Counted from the first letter of the stretch, positions 26,766 through 36,450 are shown. The stretch: DNA of 63,271 nt from a virus (IMGVR_UViG_3300008459_009572:1-63271); one strand, 5' to 3'. Notes: generated by a model from the sequence alone, not told the origin. Numbers and translations: made by a program.

Positions 26766-27647
26766 ATGAATAACTTAATTGAAACAAGAAAAAAAGTATA
26801 CAAAAATTTCCCTGCAGAAAACCTAAATGCTGATTCTTCGGGTATTGTTTTATTTTATGATATTAATAATGATGATTATAATACTTTAATTAAAGCAACA
26901 CAAAATTTTATATGTAAGTCTTTGTCTTTAGTACATGAAAAAGAATTTACCTGGACTAATAGTTTCTTAGAAGATAATGATGAATTAATTCAAAAACTAC
27001 CAAATAAAACACCAAACGGTGTCTTAAATCCTAAAAAAGAAACAACAGCTGAATTTGTAGAAATTCAAAAAGCGGTAAATAAAATATTTGAAAATTTAGG
27101 GGTATATAAACATATTAAAAAACTAGCAGTACCAAATATTAGATATAAAAGCACACTCGAACCAGATGGAGCTAAAGATCGTCCCTACTACACTAGTAAA
27201 ATCCATTCAGATGCTTGGGTTGGTCATAAAGGTGATTCTATATTTTTAATTGGTATTTTAGGTGATATTAATAATAATACTGTTGAGTTTAACGAACCAA
27301 TTAATCCACACGACAACTATTTACACAAAGCTGATAACTTTGATGAAGGTAACACCAGATATGAATCATTAAAATATTTAGGTCAATTATCAAAACAAAT
27401 TTTAGGAGTAATGGATCATGCTTGTGCTCATAGAACTCTAGTTAAAGCAGGAAGTGGTCCTAGAGTATCATTAGATATAGCTGTTTTAGTTGATAGTGAA
27501 TATTCTCATTCTAATGATGAAGGATTTGACGAAACAGCATATGCTTATTATGATGCTGATACAATTAAATCAATTGGTGTATCTAAAAAATATGAAGTTG
27601 ATGAATCAATATTTAATTCAACAACAACTAAAATAAAAATTGCCTAA
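26766..27647 (+). CDS. Putative 2-oxoglutarate/Fe(II) dioxygenase
   Basis: 293 residues. A possible facial triad is visible: H-S-D in TSKIHSDAWVGH, a distal His in VMDHACAHRTL, and Arg in GPRVSLDIAVL. The order and spacing fit non-heme dioxygenases. If correct, it could hydroxylate a sugar or nucleotide sugar. No close family is recognised. Confidence 0.55.
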   Translation: MNNLIETRKKVYKNFPAENLNADSSGIVLFYDINNDDYNTLIKATQNFICKSLSLVHEKEFTWTNSFLEDNDELIQKLPNKTPNGVLNPKKETTAEFVEIQKAVNKIFENLGVYKHIKKLAVPNIRYKSTLEPDGAKDRPYYTSKIHSDAWVGHKGDSIFLIGILGDINNNTVEFNEPINPHDNYLHKADNFDEGNTRYESLKYLGQLSKQILGVMDHACAHRTLVKAGSGPRVSLDIAVLVDSEYSHSNDEGFDETAYAYYDADTIKSIGVSKKYEVDESIFNSTTTKIKIA

Positions 27648-28540
27648 TGCCTTTACAAATATTTTCTAATTTTAGAGATCCAAAGACAGATCCTTTATTT
27701 GAGTATTTAAGAGAAAAATACAGTGATAAGCCTATTAGCATTCATTATGAATATTTTCCTTCTTTACAAGAAATAAACATAAATCCTTATAATTTTTCAA
27801 TTATAATGGAACCAAATGAGTTCTTTAGATACCATGATATAGCTGTGGAGAGACATCATATATTTACTGCTATATTAACTTGGAGTCCTATAATATTAGA
27901 TAAATGTCCTAATGCTGTTAGTTTTACTTTTAATGGTAGAGTATTAGATAAAGACTTTTGTCAAGAAATAGAAAACAGAGAAAAGAAATTTGAAGTATCT
28001 TTTTTATGTGGAGATAAAAATTTAGTAGAAGGACATAAATTAAGACATGAAGTTCATAAATTAGAAAATAATATTAAAATACCTAAAAAATGGTATTACG
28101 TTTTAGAAGATTATGATTTAGAAAATAAAGTACGTCCTGGTTATTCTACATATTCTAAAGACTTATCTCATATTCCTAAAAATGTAGATATTATAGGTTA
28201 TGGAAAACGAATATTATTTGAAGAATCTATGTTTAATGTTGTTATAGAAAATGTTAAATATAAAAATTGGTACAATAAAATAGGAGACAATTTTTTATCT
28301 AAAACAGTTCCTATTTACTGGGGATGTGATAACATTGAGGAATTTGGATATGATGAAAGGGGAATTATTAGGTTTAACAACGAAAAAGATTTATTAGAAA
28401 TAATAAATTCATTGACACCCGAACTATACTATCAGATGAAACCCTACATAGATTACAATTGTGAGGTAGCTAAACTAGATGATCTAGAAGACAGATTAAG
28501 TGAAGTACTTGACCAATTTATACAACTAAACAATATATGA
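27647..28540 (+). CDS. GT10-like (fucosyltransferase-type) glycosyltransferase
   Basis: 297 residues. The C-terminal donor-binding block LFEESMFNVVIENVKYKNW, then GDNFLSKTVPIYWG, is the hallmark of GT10 alpha-1,3-fucosyltransferases, which use GDP-fucose. This is consistent with GDP-deoxysugar genes (Gmd) in the same cluster. The N-terminal half is divergent. Confidence 0.75.
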   Translation: MPLQIFSNFRDPKTDPLFEYLREKYSDKPISIHYEYFPSLQEININPYNFSIIMEPNEFFRYHDIAVERHHIFTAILTWSPIILDKCPNAVSFTFNGRVLDKDFCQEIENREKKFEVSFLCGDKNLVEGHKLRHEVHKLENNIKIPKKWYYVLEDYDLENKVRPGYSTYSKDLSHIPKNVDIIGYGKRILFEESMFNVVIENVKYKNWYNKIGDNFLSKTVPIYWGCDNIEEFGYDERGIIRFNNEKDLLEIINSLTPELYYQMKPYIDYNCEVAKLDDLEDRLSEVLDQFIQLNNI

Positions 28541-29013
28541 TATTTCCAGAAGTAAAAATATTCCAACCAGATTCATTTGAAGATTTTAGGGGAGAACTAT
28601 ATACATTGTTTAAACAAGAAGAACATGAATTAGTTTTTAATCATGATAAAGTATCTGTTTCTAGACAAAATGTTTTAAGAGGATTACACGGTGATTCTAA
28701 ATCATGGAAATTGATTACTTGTTTAAGCGGTGTTATATACCTTGTTGTTGTAGATAATAGACCTGAATCTCCAAATTATTTAAAGTGGGATAGTGTAGTT
28801 TTAAGTGAAACTAATAGAAAACAAGTATTAGTACCCCCTATGTTTGCCAATGGTCATTTAATATTAAGTAATACAGGAGTATTCTTTTATAAATGGTCAT
28901 ATCCAGGCGAATACCCAGATGTTAAAGATCAATTTACATTAAAATGGAATGATCCTAAAATCAATATACATTGGCCTGTAGATAACCCTATATTATCTAG
29001 ACGTGATAAATAG
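28537..29013 (+). CDS. RmlC-like dTDP-sugar 3,5-epimerase
   Basis: 158 residues, slightly shorter than RmlC. FRGELYTLFKQEE, the catalytic His in NVLRGLHGDSKSWKLITC, VYLVVVDNR-type strand and VLVPPMFANGHLILS correspond to the epimerase core. Homologues convert 4-keto-6-deoxyglucose to the 4-keto-rhamnose form; other 3- or 5-epimerases share the fold. Confidence 0.85.
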   Translation: MIFPEVKIFQPDSFEDFRGELYTLFKQEEHELVFNHDKVSVSRQNVLRGLHGDSKSWKLITCLSGVIYLVVVDNRPESPNYLKWDSVVLSETNRKQVLVPPMFANGHLILSNTGVFFYKWSYPGEYPDVKDQFTLKWNDPKINIHWPVDNPILSRRDK

Positions 29014-29045
29014 TTTGGATATTCAAAATAATTTAATTATATTTA
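29014..29045 (+). promoter_or_regulatory. Phage promoter inside the glycan cluster
   Basis: TTTG at 29014, 20 bases, then TATATTTA at 29038; the next start codon is at 29058. It marks an internal transcription start that divides the glycan cluster. Confidence 0.62.
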
Positions 29046-29057
29046 CAAAAACAAGAT

Positions 29058-29615
29058 ATGAAAAAAGCAAAAGCACTTATTATTACTTGGGAAAAATTCC
29101 AAGACCATGAATTAATTTACCCTTACTATAGTTTAAAAGAAAATGGTTACGAGGTAACTCTAATGGCTAACAAAGTAGGTAAAATTTGGGGTTCATTAGG
29201 TACCCATATGCCTTGTGATGTTGAAACTTCAATATTTGAAGATGAAACAACAAGACAACAATATCTAAATGAATATGAAATTCTATTAGTACCGGGAGGT
29301 GTTAAAGCACTTGAAAAAGTAAGACAAGAAAAAGGAGTACTTAAATTTATTCAAGAATGGAATACTGCTAATAAAACAATATTCTCAGTATGTAATGGAG
29401 CTCAATTATTAATATCTGCTAAAATATTACAAGGACGAACAATTTCTGGCTATTATTCAATTGATGTTGATATTGAAAATGCAGGAGCAACTTATGATAG
29501 AGGCCCTGTAGTAGTAGATGGTAATATTATATCTTGTCCCCATTATGATTTTATGGGTGATTGGATGAGAATAGCTTACGAAGTACATGAAAAAAGAGAA
29601 AATGAGCAATTATAA
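29058..29615 (+). CDS. DJ-1/PfpI family protein
   Basis: 185 residues. It has the class I glutamine-amidotransferase-like fold with the nucleophile elbow FSVCNGAQLLISA (Cys near residue 114) and the preceding LLVPGGVKALEKV. Members are proteases, chaperones or glyoxalase-like deglycases. Its job inside a sugar cluster is unknown; protection against reactive carbonyls is possible. Confidence 0.8.
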   Translation: MKKAKALIITWEKFQDHELIYPYYSLKENGYEVTLMANKVGKIWGSLGTHMPCDVETSIFEDETTRQQYLNEYEILLVPGGVKALEKVRQEKGVLKFIQEWNTANKTIFSVCNGAQLLISAKILQGRTISGYYSIDVDIENAGATYDRGPVVVDGNIISCPHYDFMGDWMRIAYEVHEKRENEQL

Positions 29616-30270
29616 TAATAATATAGTTAGGAAACCATGGGGGTATGAATATTTAGCATACCAAAATAAAGATGTAGCCTTATGGTTTCTTTATATAGCT
29701 CCTAAACAAAGAACCTCATTACATTGTCATCCTAATAAAACAACAGGATTGATATTATTAGATGGTGAGGCTGAAGTATCGTTTTTAAATAATAAAACTA
29801 AACTTAGCCCTACTAATAAAGTAATGATCCGTAAAGGATTATTTCATTCTACAGAAGCAATAAGTGAAAAAGGAGCTTATGTGTTTGAAATTGAAACCCC
29901 TGTTGATAAACAAGATTTAGTTCGCTTTAAAGACAGTTATGGTAGAGAAGGTAAACCTTACGAAGATGAAAGCTTTGAGATACCTAAAGCAGAAGATTGT
30001 TTATGGATATATGAACCAAAACTAAATGAATCTAAATCATATAATTTTGTTGATTGCTTGCTTGAAGTAAAAAGTATTATTAACATAGATAAATTTAATG
30101 ATATAGATGATTCATTAAATATAATGTTTTTAAAAGGTGGTATATTAGCCGAATATGGTCAAAAAGTGGCAGGACCCGGAGATATAGTAATAGCAAGTAC
30201 TATTAAGCAACTAATTGAAGTATTTCCTAAAGTAGATCCTGAAACAATAATAATGATTTTTAAAAAATAA
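29602..30270 (+). CDS. Two-domain cupin, sugar-phosphate isomerase/epimerase-like
   Basis: 222 residues with two cupin barrels. The first has KPWGYEYLAY and SLHCHPNKTTGLILLDGEAEV, close to the mannose-6-phosphate isomerase type. The second (GGILAEYGQKVAGPGDIVIAS) lacks the obvious His ligands. The ATG at 29602 is chosen; one at 29587 would add 5 residues and more overlap. Confidence 0.7.
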   Translation: MSNYNNNIVRKPWGYEYLAYQNKDVALWFLYIAPKQRTSLHCHPNKTTGLILLDGEAEVSFLNNKTKLSPTNKVMIRKGLFHSTEAISEKGAYVFEIETPVDKQDLVRFKDSYGREGKPYEDESFEIPKAEDCLWIYEPKLNESKSYNFVDCLLEVKSIINIDKFNDIDDSLNIMFLKGGILAEYGQKVAGPGDIVIASTIKQLIEVFPKVDPETIIMIFKK

Positions 30271-30273
30271 ATA

Positions 30274-30660
30274 ATGGCTAATTTTTATCCTCCTGGATTT
30301 GAAAGTAAAAGAAAATGTGTTGCTATTGACTTTGATGGTGTAATACATAATGCTTATCAAGGATGGGGAGATGGTACTTGCTATGGAGATCCTTTACCTG
30401 GTTCTATAGATTCAATTAAAAAACTAGCTGAAAAATATGATATTGTTATCTTTACAGCTAAAGCAAAACCAGATCGTCCTTTAGTAGATGGAAAAACAGG
30501 ACCTACATTAGTAAGAGAATGGTTTGTAAAACATGGTATTGATGAATATATTAAAGATATTACTAGTGAAAAACCAAGAGCAGAATTATATATCGATGAT
30601 AATGGTTATCGTTTTAAAAATTGGGATGATACTTTAAAATTTGTAGAAAATGAGTTATAG
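30274..30660 (+). CDS. HAD-superfamily phosphatase-like protein
   Basis: 128 residues. Motif I is CVAIDFDGVIH (DxD), motif II is IVIFTAK, and motif IV is the late AELYIDDNGYRF. The cap is minimal. It probably removes phosphate from a small sugar phosphate or nucleotide. It might supply the phosphatase step of heptose synthesis, but it does not show the GmhB signature. Confidence 0.75.
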   Translation: MANFYPPGFESKRKCVAIDFDGVIHNAYQGWGDGTCYGDPLPGSIDSIKKLAEKYDIVIFTAKAKPDRPLVDGKTGPTLVREWFVKHGIDEYIKDITSEKPRAELYIDDNGYRFKNWDDTLKFVENEL

Positions 30661-31480
30661 ATTAAACGTTTTTAAAAAAGCATCGTTTTGTAGACACTTT
30701 GAAAATGCCGTTTACAAAAATGTACAAGATAAAAATATTAAGTTTCCTGTTTATCTATCTGCAGGTCAAGAATATATTCCTGCAAGCATATCAACTATGG
30801 TAGAAGATAAAAATATTGAACCTAATATATTCATTCAACATAGAGGACATTCAACTTATCTCTCATTTGGAGCAGATCCAATTGCTTTAATTGATGAATT
30901 GCTAGGTAGAAAAACAGGATGCGCTAATGGAATGGGAGGATCAGCTTCAATTCAATCATTAGAAAAAAATATATACGGACATGATGGTTTAATGGGTAGT
31001 CAAGTCCCTATTGCTGTAGGCCACTGTTATGCTACTCGTAAACCAACTATCGTAACAATGGGAGATGCATCAGCAGAAGAAGATTATGTATTAGGAGCTA
31101 TGGGTTGGGCATCAACTAAAAATTTACCTATTTTGTTTGTAGTTGAAGATAATAACTTATCTATACTAACAGAGAAAAAAGTAAGACGCAATTGGGAAAT
31201 GGACAGTGTAGCAAAAGCCTTTAATATGGAAGCTCATAACATAAATGATAATCCTATTTCTATTTGGACTACATTATGTAACTATAATTTTGACAGACCA
31301 ATGCTTCTAAATATAAACACTACTAGAAAATATTGGCATTCAGGAGCAGGACAAGATGGAGATAATTTTGATCAGTATGAAAGTGAAATGAAATTATTAG
31401 GAGAAGAAGCAATTCAAATAGATATTGAAAATAAACAATTAGTAGAAAAGTTATGGCAACAACAGTTAGAGAAACAATAA
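30650..31480 (+). CDS. Thiamine-dependent E1 alpha-like subunit
   Basis: 276 residues, resembling the alpha chain of pyruvate/acetoin-type dehydrogenase E1. Visible parts are GQEYIPASIS, QHRGHSTYLSFGADP, NGMGGSASIQ and a modified thiamine diphosphate motif GDASAEEDYVLGAMGWAS ... VVEDNN. It overlaps the beta-like subunit gene by 28 bases. In a sugar cluster, such a pair may move a two-carbon unit to a keto sugar; this is inference. Confidence 0.78.
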   Translation: MSYRLNVFKKASFCRHFENAVYKNVQDKNIKFPVYLSAGQEYIPASISTMVEDKNIEPNIFIQHRGHSTYLSFGADPIALIDELLGRKTGCANGMGGSASIQSLEKNIYGHDGLMGSQVPIAVGHCYATRKPTIVTMGDASAEEDYVLGAMGWASTKNLPILFVVEDNNLSILTEKKVRRNWEMDSVAKAFNMEAHNINDNPISIWTTLCNYNFDRPMLLNINTTRKYWHSGAGQDGDNFDQYESEMKLLGEEAIQIDIENKQLVEKLWQQQLEKQ

Positions 31481-32382
31481 AAGAAATAACTCGTAAACAT
31501 CTTACTGAAGGCAAAGGTAAATGTTATGGACAGTGTCTTACAGCTGTTGGGTGGGTAGGTGGTACTTTACCTGAGTTATATGAAAAAGATGGAATGGTAG
31601 AATTATCTATGGCTGATGTGGCTGGAGGAGCAATAGTAACAGGAGCTGCTTTATCAGGCGAAAGATCAATTTATGTAGTTCGCTACCAAGGATTTCAATG
31701 GTATAATGCTGCATCAGTAGTTAATTATGCTGCTAAATCAAAAGAAATATGGGGTAGACCTTGTCCTATACTTGTAAGAAGCATAGCAATGGAAGGAGGA
31801 ATAGGACCTGTAGCTGGTTCGTCTCATCATTCTCTAATTCAGCGTATGCCTGGTATTAAGGTATTATCACCGATGACTCCAAAAGAATATCAACTAGCCT
31901 ATGATCTGTATATGGCTGATGATGATCCATACTACATCTCAGAACATAGAAAATCATATGACAATACTGAAGAACTAAATGATATAATTAGTAAAGATGA
32001 AGTTGATTTTACAATATTTCCTATTTCAATTACTCGTTTAGAAATGGATAAACTATTAAAATTAGCTGAACAAGAAGGAATTAAATTAAATATAGCTCAT
32101 CAGTTGTGGATTAGACCTTTCTATGTAATGGATAATTGGATTACATCTTTACAAAATTCTAAATATGGTGGTTTAGTAACAGATGATGATTATGTAGAAG
32201 GTGTAGCTAGTAGTATAGCTAATGAATTAAGTGTGGCTACTGGAAAAATAGTTCGTACATTAGGCTTAGAATCAAGAACAGCTGGATTCCATCCATCTGT
32301 AGATAATCTACCCCCAACAGCCGAAAAAATACTTGAAAAACTAAAACAAATAAAAAATGAGTTTCAGTTGGCCTCTAATTAA
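31453..32382 (+). CDS. Thiamine-dependent E1 beta-like / transketolase-type subunit
   Basis: 309 residues, resembling the transketolase C-terminal/E1 beta fold. The motifs are VELSMADVAGGAIVTGAALSG, YVVRYQGFQWYNAAS, LVRSIAMEGGIGPVAGSSHHS and IKVLSPMTPKEYQLAYDLYM. It forms the active site together with the upstream alpha-like protein. No E2 or E3 genes are near, arguing against an ordinary dehydrogenase complex. Confidence 0.78.
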   Translation: MATTVRETIKEITRKHLTEGKGKCYGQCLTAVGWVGGTLPELYEKDGMVELSMADVAGGAIVTGAALSGERSIYVVRYQGFQWYNAASVVNYAAKSKEIWGRPCPILVRSIAMEGGIGPVAGSSHHSLIQRMPGIKVLSPMTPKEYQLAYDLYMADDDPYYISEHRKSYDNTEELNDIISKDEVDFTIFPISITRLEMDKLLKLAEQEGIKLNIAHQLWIRPFYVMDNWITSLQNSKYGGLVTDDDYVEGVASSIANELSVATGKIVRTLGLESRTAGFHPSVDNLPPTAEKILEKLKQIKNEFQLASN

Positions 32383-33520
32383 TGATAATATTACTCAACA
32401 TGATAGAGAAGTATTAGCCGATTTCTGTTTAAATGGAAAACGCTTTACTAATGGTGAAAAAGTAAAAGAATTTGAAAAAGTATGGTCTGAATGGCTTGGA
32501 GTTAAACACTCAGTAATGGTTAATTCAGGAGCATCTGCTAATTTTATTTCCATTGCAATGGTAAAGGAATTAAAAGGAATAGGAGAAATAATTGTTCCTC
32601 CAATTGGATGGGTTTCAGACATATCTTCAGTAGCACAGTTAGGAATGAAACCAGTATTTGTAGATATTAATATGAAAGATTTTAATATCACTGCTGAAAA
32701 TATTAAACGTGCTATTACTAAAGATACTAAAGCAATTGTACTAGTTCATACGTTAGGATTTAATGCTATGACTGATGAAATTGTTAAAATAGCAAAAGAA
32801 AATAATCTTATATTAATTGAAGACTGTTGTGAAGCACATGGTGCTACATTTGAAGATAAGAAGGTAGGATCAATAGGTGATATTAGTTTATTCTCATTTT
32901 ATTTCGGACATCACATTACTACAATTGAAGGAGGTACTGTATGTGTTAATGATGATAAATTATATGACCTAGCTAAGTTATTCCGTTCGCATGGTATGAC
33001 TAGAGAAGCATCTTCTGAACTACAAGAAAGATATAAACTAACAAATCCAGATTTAAATCCATTATTTACATTTGCTGTAGCTGGGTTTAATATGAGATCA
33101 ACTGAATTGAATGCTGTATTAGGTTTAGAACAGATGAAACGTTTAGATTATAATATTGAGTGTCGTAGAAATAATCTTGATACTTGGTTGAAAAATCTTG
33201 ATCCATCTAAATTTATTACTGGTTTTAAAACACAAGGTAATAGTAACTTTGCTTTACCTCTTGTAATGCAAGGTGCTACTAGAGATAAATTAAAAGATGT
33301 ATGTAATGTATTAGCTGAAAACAGGGTTGAATATAGATTAGGAACAGCTGGAGGAGGAAATCAAGCCCGTCAACCTTATCTTAAAAACTTTTCTTACGAA
33401 GTAAGTGGAGTGTTAGCTCAAGCTGATTATATTCACGAAAATGCTCTTTATATAGGTAATCATCCTGAATTAACAGAGGAACAGATTATTAATCTTTGCA
33501 AAAAATTAAATAATGTTTAA
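32357..33520 (+). CDS. ColD/E1-type PLP-dependent 3-dehydratase (Lys replaced by His)
   Basis: 387 residues of the DegT fold. The PLP site is normal up to IEDCCEAHGA, but the position of the Schiff-base Lys holds His (FGHHITTIEGG, H185 by alignment with K212 of the protein at 6866). This exchange is characteristic of sugar 3-dehydratases such as ColD, which makes the 3-deoxy precursor of GDP-colitose, and of the CDP-sugar E1 enzymes. It therefore probably removes the 3-hydroxyl of a 4-keto-6-deoxy sugar rather than transferring an amino group. Confidence 0.85.
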   Translation: MSFSWPLINDNITQHDREVLADFCLNGKRFTNGEKVKEFEKVWSEWLGVKHSVMVNSGASANFISIAMVKELKGIGEIIVPPIGWVSDISSVAQLGMKPVFVDINMKDFNITAENIKRAITKDTKAIVLVHTLGFNAMTDEIVKIAKENNLILIEDCCEAHGATFEDKKVGSIGDISLFSFYFGHHITTIEGGTVCVNDDKLYDLAKLFRSHGMTREASSELQERYKLTNPDLNPLFTFAVAGFNMRSTELNAVLGLEQMKRLDYNIECRRNNLDTWLKNLDPSKFITGFKTQGNSNFALPLVMQGATRDKLKDVCNVLAENRVEYRLGTAGGGNQARQPYLKNFSYEVSGVLAQADYIHENALYIGNHPELTEEQIINLCKKLNNV

Positions 33521-34478
33521 AAATCAAAACGTACTAGTAACAGGTGGTAGTGGAATGATAGGCCGCCAATTGGTAGATCTACTACTTAAAGAAGAAGCTA
33601 TAGTATATGTAGCTGATCTTAACGAACCTGTTAACATGCCTAAAGAAATTAAATTTATAAGAATAGATTTAAGAAACTTTAATGCATGCAAAATGGCTTG
33701 CCAAGATATGGATTATGTATTTAATCTAGTTGGCATTAAAGCATCTCCTAAAGTAACCTTGGAACAACCATTTGATATTATAGGTCCGATGCTTCAATTT
33801 AATACTAATATGATTGAAGCTGCTTTAACAACCCCAAGTGTAAAGTGGTTCCTATATACTAGTACAGTAGGAGTTTATCCTCCTGCTGAGGTATTTTACG
33901 AAGATGATGTTTGGAACGGCTTTCCATCTAGAAATGATTGGTATGGTGGTTGGGCTAAAAGAATGGGTGAGTTACAATGTGAAGCCTATGAAAAACAATT
34001 TGGCGAAGGTAAATGCTCAATTATTAGACCAGCTAATGTTTATGGTCCTTATGATAATTTTGATCCTAAAAACTCAATGGTAGTTCCTTCATTAATTAGA
34101 AAGGCAGTTGAGAATGATATTATTGAAGTTTGGGGAGATGGATCATCTATTAGAGACTTTGTTCATGCTAAAGATGTAGCTCGTGGAATGATGTTTGCTG
34201 TTAAAAATCAAATAACTAAACCTCTTAATATTGGAAGTGGAACAGGAGTTACTATTAAACAATTAGCAGAAATAGTATCTGAATACTTTAACAAACCAAT
34301 TAAATGGCTAACAGACAAACCCTCAGGAGATGCTAAACGTATCTTTAGTATGGAAAGAGCTAGTTCATACGGTTTTGAAAATGAAGTATCACTTAAAGAA
34401 GGAGTAATAGATGCTATCGAATGGTTTATAGCAAATAAAGATATAGTAGATAAAAGATTTAATATTTTAAATAAATAA
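33513..34478 (+). CDS. SDR sugar reductase/epimerase, GDP-fucose/colitose synthase-like
   Basis: 321 residues. Rossmann start NVLVTGGSGMIGRQLVDLLL, catalytic region YTSTVGVYPP, Y-x-x-x-K in WYGGWAKRMGE and RPANVYGPYDNFDPKNSMVVPSLIRKA. The layout resembles GDP-L-fucose synthase and ColC. Located directly after the ColD-like gene, it could perform the reduction and epimerisation of the dideoxy sugar. Confidence 0.85.
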   Translation: MFKNQNVLVTGGSGMIGRQLVDLLLKEEAIVYVADLNEPVNMPKEIKFIRIDLRNFNACKMACQDMDYVFNLVGIKASPKVTLEQPFDIIGPMLQFNTNMIEAALTTPSVKWFLYTSTVGVYPPAEVFYEDDVWNGFPSRNDWYGGWAKRMGELQCEAYEKQFGEGKCSIIRPANVYGPYDNFDPKNSMVVPSLIRKAVENDIIEVWGDGSSIRDFVHAKDVARGMMFAVKNQITKPLNIGSGTGVTIKQLAEIVSEYFNKPIKWLTDKPSGDAKRIFSMERASSYGFENEVSLKEGVIDAIEWFIANKDIVDKRFNILNK

Positions 34479-34480
34479 AA

Positions 34481-35440
34481 ATGGGATTTTATACTGGTAA
34501 AAATGTATTAGTAACAGGTGCGGCCGGAATTACAGGACACGCTGCTGTTAAAAGATTATTAGCTGAAGGAGCTAATGTTAGAGCTACAGTTTATAGCAAC
34601 AGAGCATTAAAAATTGATCCACATCAAAATCTTGAAGTAGTTAAATGCGATCTTATGAAACATGAAGATTGTATGGATGTGTTAAAAGGTATTGATGTAG
34701 TATTTAACTTTGTAGCATTTATTAGAGGTGCTAAAGGTCAAACTGAATATGGAAATGCTTTAGACTTGGTAAGGAATAACTTATTTACTTCAATTAATAT
34801 GATTGATGCTGCTGTTAGAAGTAAAACCCCATTATTTGGATTTATTGGCAGCTCAACTATGTACCCAGATGTTTCTCACCCAGTAAATGAAGATGAAGCA
34901 TATGACTCTGAACCTCATAAACTATATAGAGGTGTAGGTTGGATGAAACGATATGTAGAACAAGTAATTCGCTACTATCAAGACATTTCAGAAACTAAAT
35001 TTGGAGTTGTTCGTACAACAGCAATCTATGGTCCACACGATGCATTTAACGAAAACGGACATGCTATTCCTCAATTAATTCTAAAAGCAGATTCAGGAAT
35101 GAATCCATTTGAAGTATGGGGTGATGGAAGTCAAACACGTGATTTCATTTATGTAGATGATGTTGTTGATGCTGTTATGACTGTAGTTGAAAAAGTACCT
35201 ACTGGAAGACCATATAATGCTTCTACAGGTAAAGGAACAACTGTAACTGAATTAGTAGAAACTATCACTGACATTTATGGTTATAAACCTAAATTTAACT
35301 ACGATATAACCAAACCAACTATGATACCAGTACGTTTAGTAGATGTATCTAGAATTAAAAATGAAGTTGGATGGGAAGCTAAAACATCATTAAGAGAAGG
35401 ATTAGAAAAAACTATTGAGTGGTATAAAAATAATAAATAA
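34481..35440 (+). CDS. SDR sugar epimerase/reductase
   Basis: 319 residues, a second GDP-fucose-synthase-like SDR. It has NVLVTGAAGITGHAAVKRLL, FIGSSTMYPD, Y-x-x-x-K in LYRGVGWMKRYVE and TAIYGPHDAFNENGHAIPQLI. It is a paralogue of the preceding gene by motif layout, with a different substrate-binding part. Confidence 0.85.
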   Translation: MGFYTGKNVLVTGAAGITGHAAVKRLLAEGANVRATVYSNRALKIDPHQNLEVVKCDLMKHEDCMDVLKGIDVVFNFVAFIRGAKGQTEYGNALDLVRNNLFTSINMIDAAVRSKTPLFGFIGSSTMYPDVSHPVNEDEAYDSEPHKLYRGVGWMKRYVEQVIRYYQDISETKFGVVRTTAIYGPHDAFNENGHAIPQLILKADSGMNPFEVWGDGSQTRDFIYVDDVVDAVMTVVEKVPTGRPYNASTGKGTTVTELVETITDIYGYKPKFNYDITKPTMIPVRLVDVSRIKNEVGWEAKTSLREGLEKTIEWYKNNK

Positions 35441-36450
35441 TGACTAATGTTCTTATTACAGGCATTACAGGAATGGTAGGTTCTCATTTAGCCGATTTTC
35501 TATTGGCTAATACGGATTGGAAAATATATGGTTTAGCTCGTTGGAATGATTCATTAGAAAATATTGAGCATCTGTCTTCTGAAATTAATAGTAAAGAACG
35601 TATTGAACTTATATATGGTGACTTAAATGATCTAGCTTCATTATTAGTTGCTGTAGACAAATCAAAACCAAATTATGTATTTCATTTAGCTGCTCAATCT
35701 TATCCTCAAACTAGTTTTGATGCTCCTATTGAAACACTTCAAACTAACATTCTAGGAACAGCCAATCTACTTGAAGCATTAAGACGCTCAGAATATAAAA
35801 ATGCTATTATTCATATTTGTGCTTCAAGTGAAGTATTTGGACGTGTACCTAAAGATAAACTTCCAATTAACGAAGAATGTTCTTTCCACCCAGCTTCACC
35901 TTATGCAATATCTAAAGTTGGAACTGATTTAGTAGGTCGTTATTACGCTGAAGCATACGGAATGACAATTATGACTACACGTATGTTTACTCATACTGGT
36001 CCTAGACGTGGAGATGTATTTTCAGAATCAACATTTGCTAAACAAATAGCAATGATTGAAGCCGGATTACAAGAACCAAAAATATACGTTGGTAATTTAG
36101 AATCACTTAGAACGTATGCTGATGTTAGAGATGCTGTTAAAGCATATTATATGCTTACAACAATTAATCCTCAACCAGGAGCTTATTATAACATTGGGGG
36201 TACTTATACTTGTAAGATTGCTGATATGCTAAATTACCTAATAAGTAAATCAACAGTACCTAACATTGAAATTATAACCGATCCTGAACGTTTAAGACCA
36301 ATTGATGCTGATTTACAAGTACCAGATACAACTAAGTTCCAAAAGCATACAGGATGGAAACCAGAAATACCATTTGAAAAAACAATGGACGATTTATTAG
36401 AATATTGGAGAAATAAAGTTAAATCTGGACGTAAATTTTTAAGGCGATGA
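35440..36450 (+). CDS. gmd: GDP-mannose 4,6-dehydratase-like
   Basis: 336 residues. The motifs are NVLITGITGMVGSHLADFLL, YGDLNDLASL, HLAAQSYPQTSFDAPIET, the catalytic ASSEVFGRVPK and SPYAISKVGTDLVGRYYAEAYGM, and RMFTHTGPRRGDVF. The SSEVFG and HTGPRRG blocks are typical of Gmd and relatives. It would make GDP-4-keto-6-deoxymannose, the substrate for the ColD-like and aminotransferase enzymes. Confidence 0.87.
   Translation: MTNVLITGITGMVGSHLADFLLANTDWKIYGLARWNDSLENIEHLSSEINSKERIELIYGDLNDLASLLVAVDKSKPNYVFHLAAQSYPQTSFDAPIETLQTNILGTANLLEALRRSEYKNAIIHICASSEVFGRVPKDKLPINEECSFHPASPYAISKVGTDLVGRYYAEAYGMTIMTTRMFTHTGPRRGDVFSESTFAKQIAMIEAGLQEPKIYVGNLESLRTYADVRDAVKAYYMLTTINPQPGAYYNIGGTYTCKIADMLNYLISKSTVPNIEIITDPERLRPIDADLQVPDTTKFQKHTGWKPEIPFEKTMDDLLEYWRNKVKSGRKFLRR

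Noticed and set aside
32357-33520. Ordinary sugar aminotransferase
   Set aside because: The Schiff-base Lys is replaced by His, which fits the 3-dehydratase branch.
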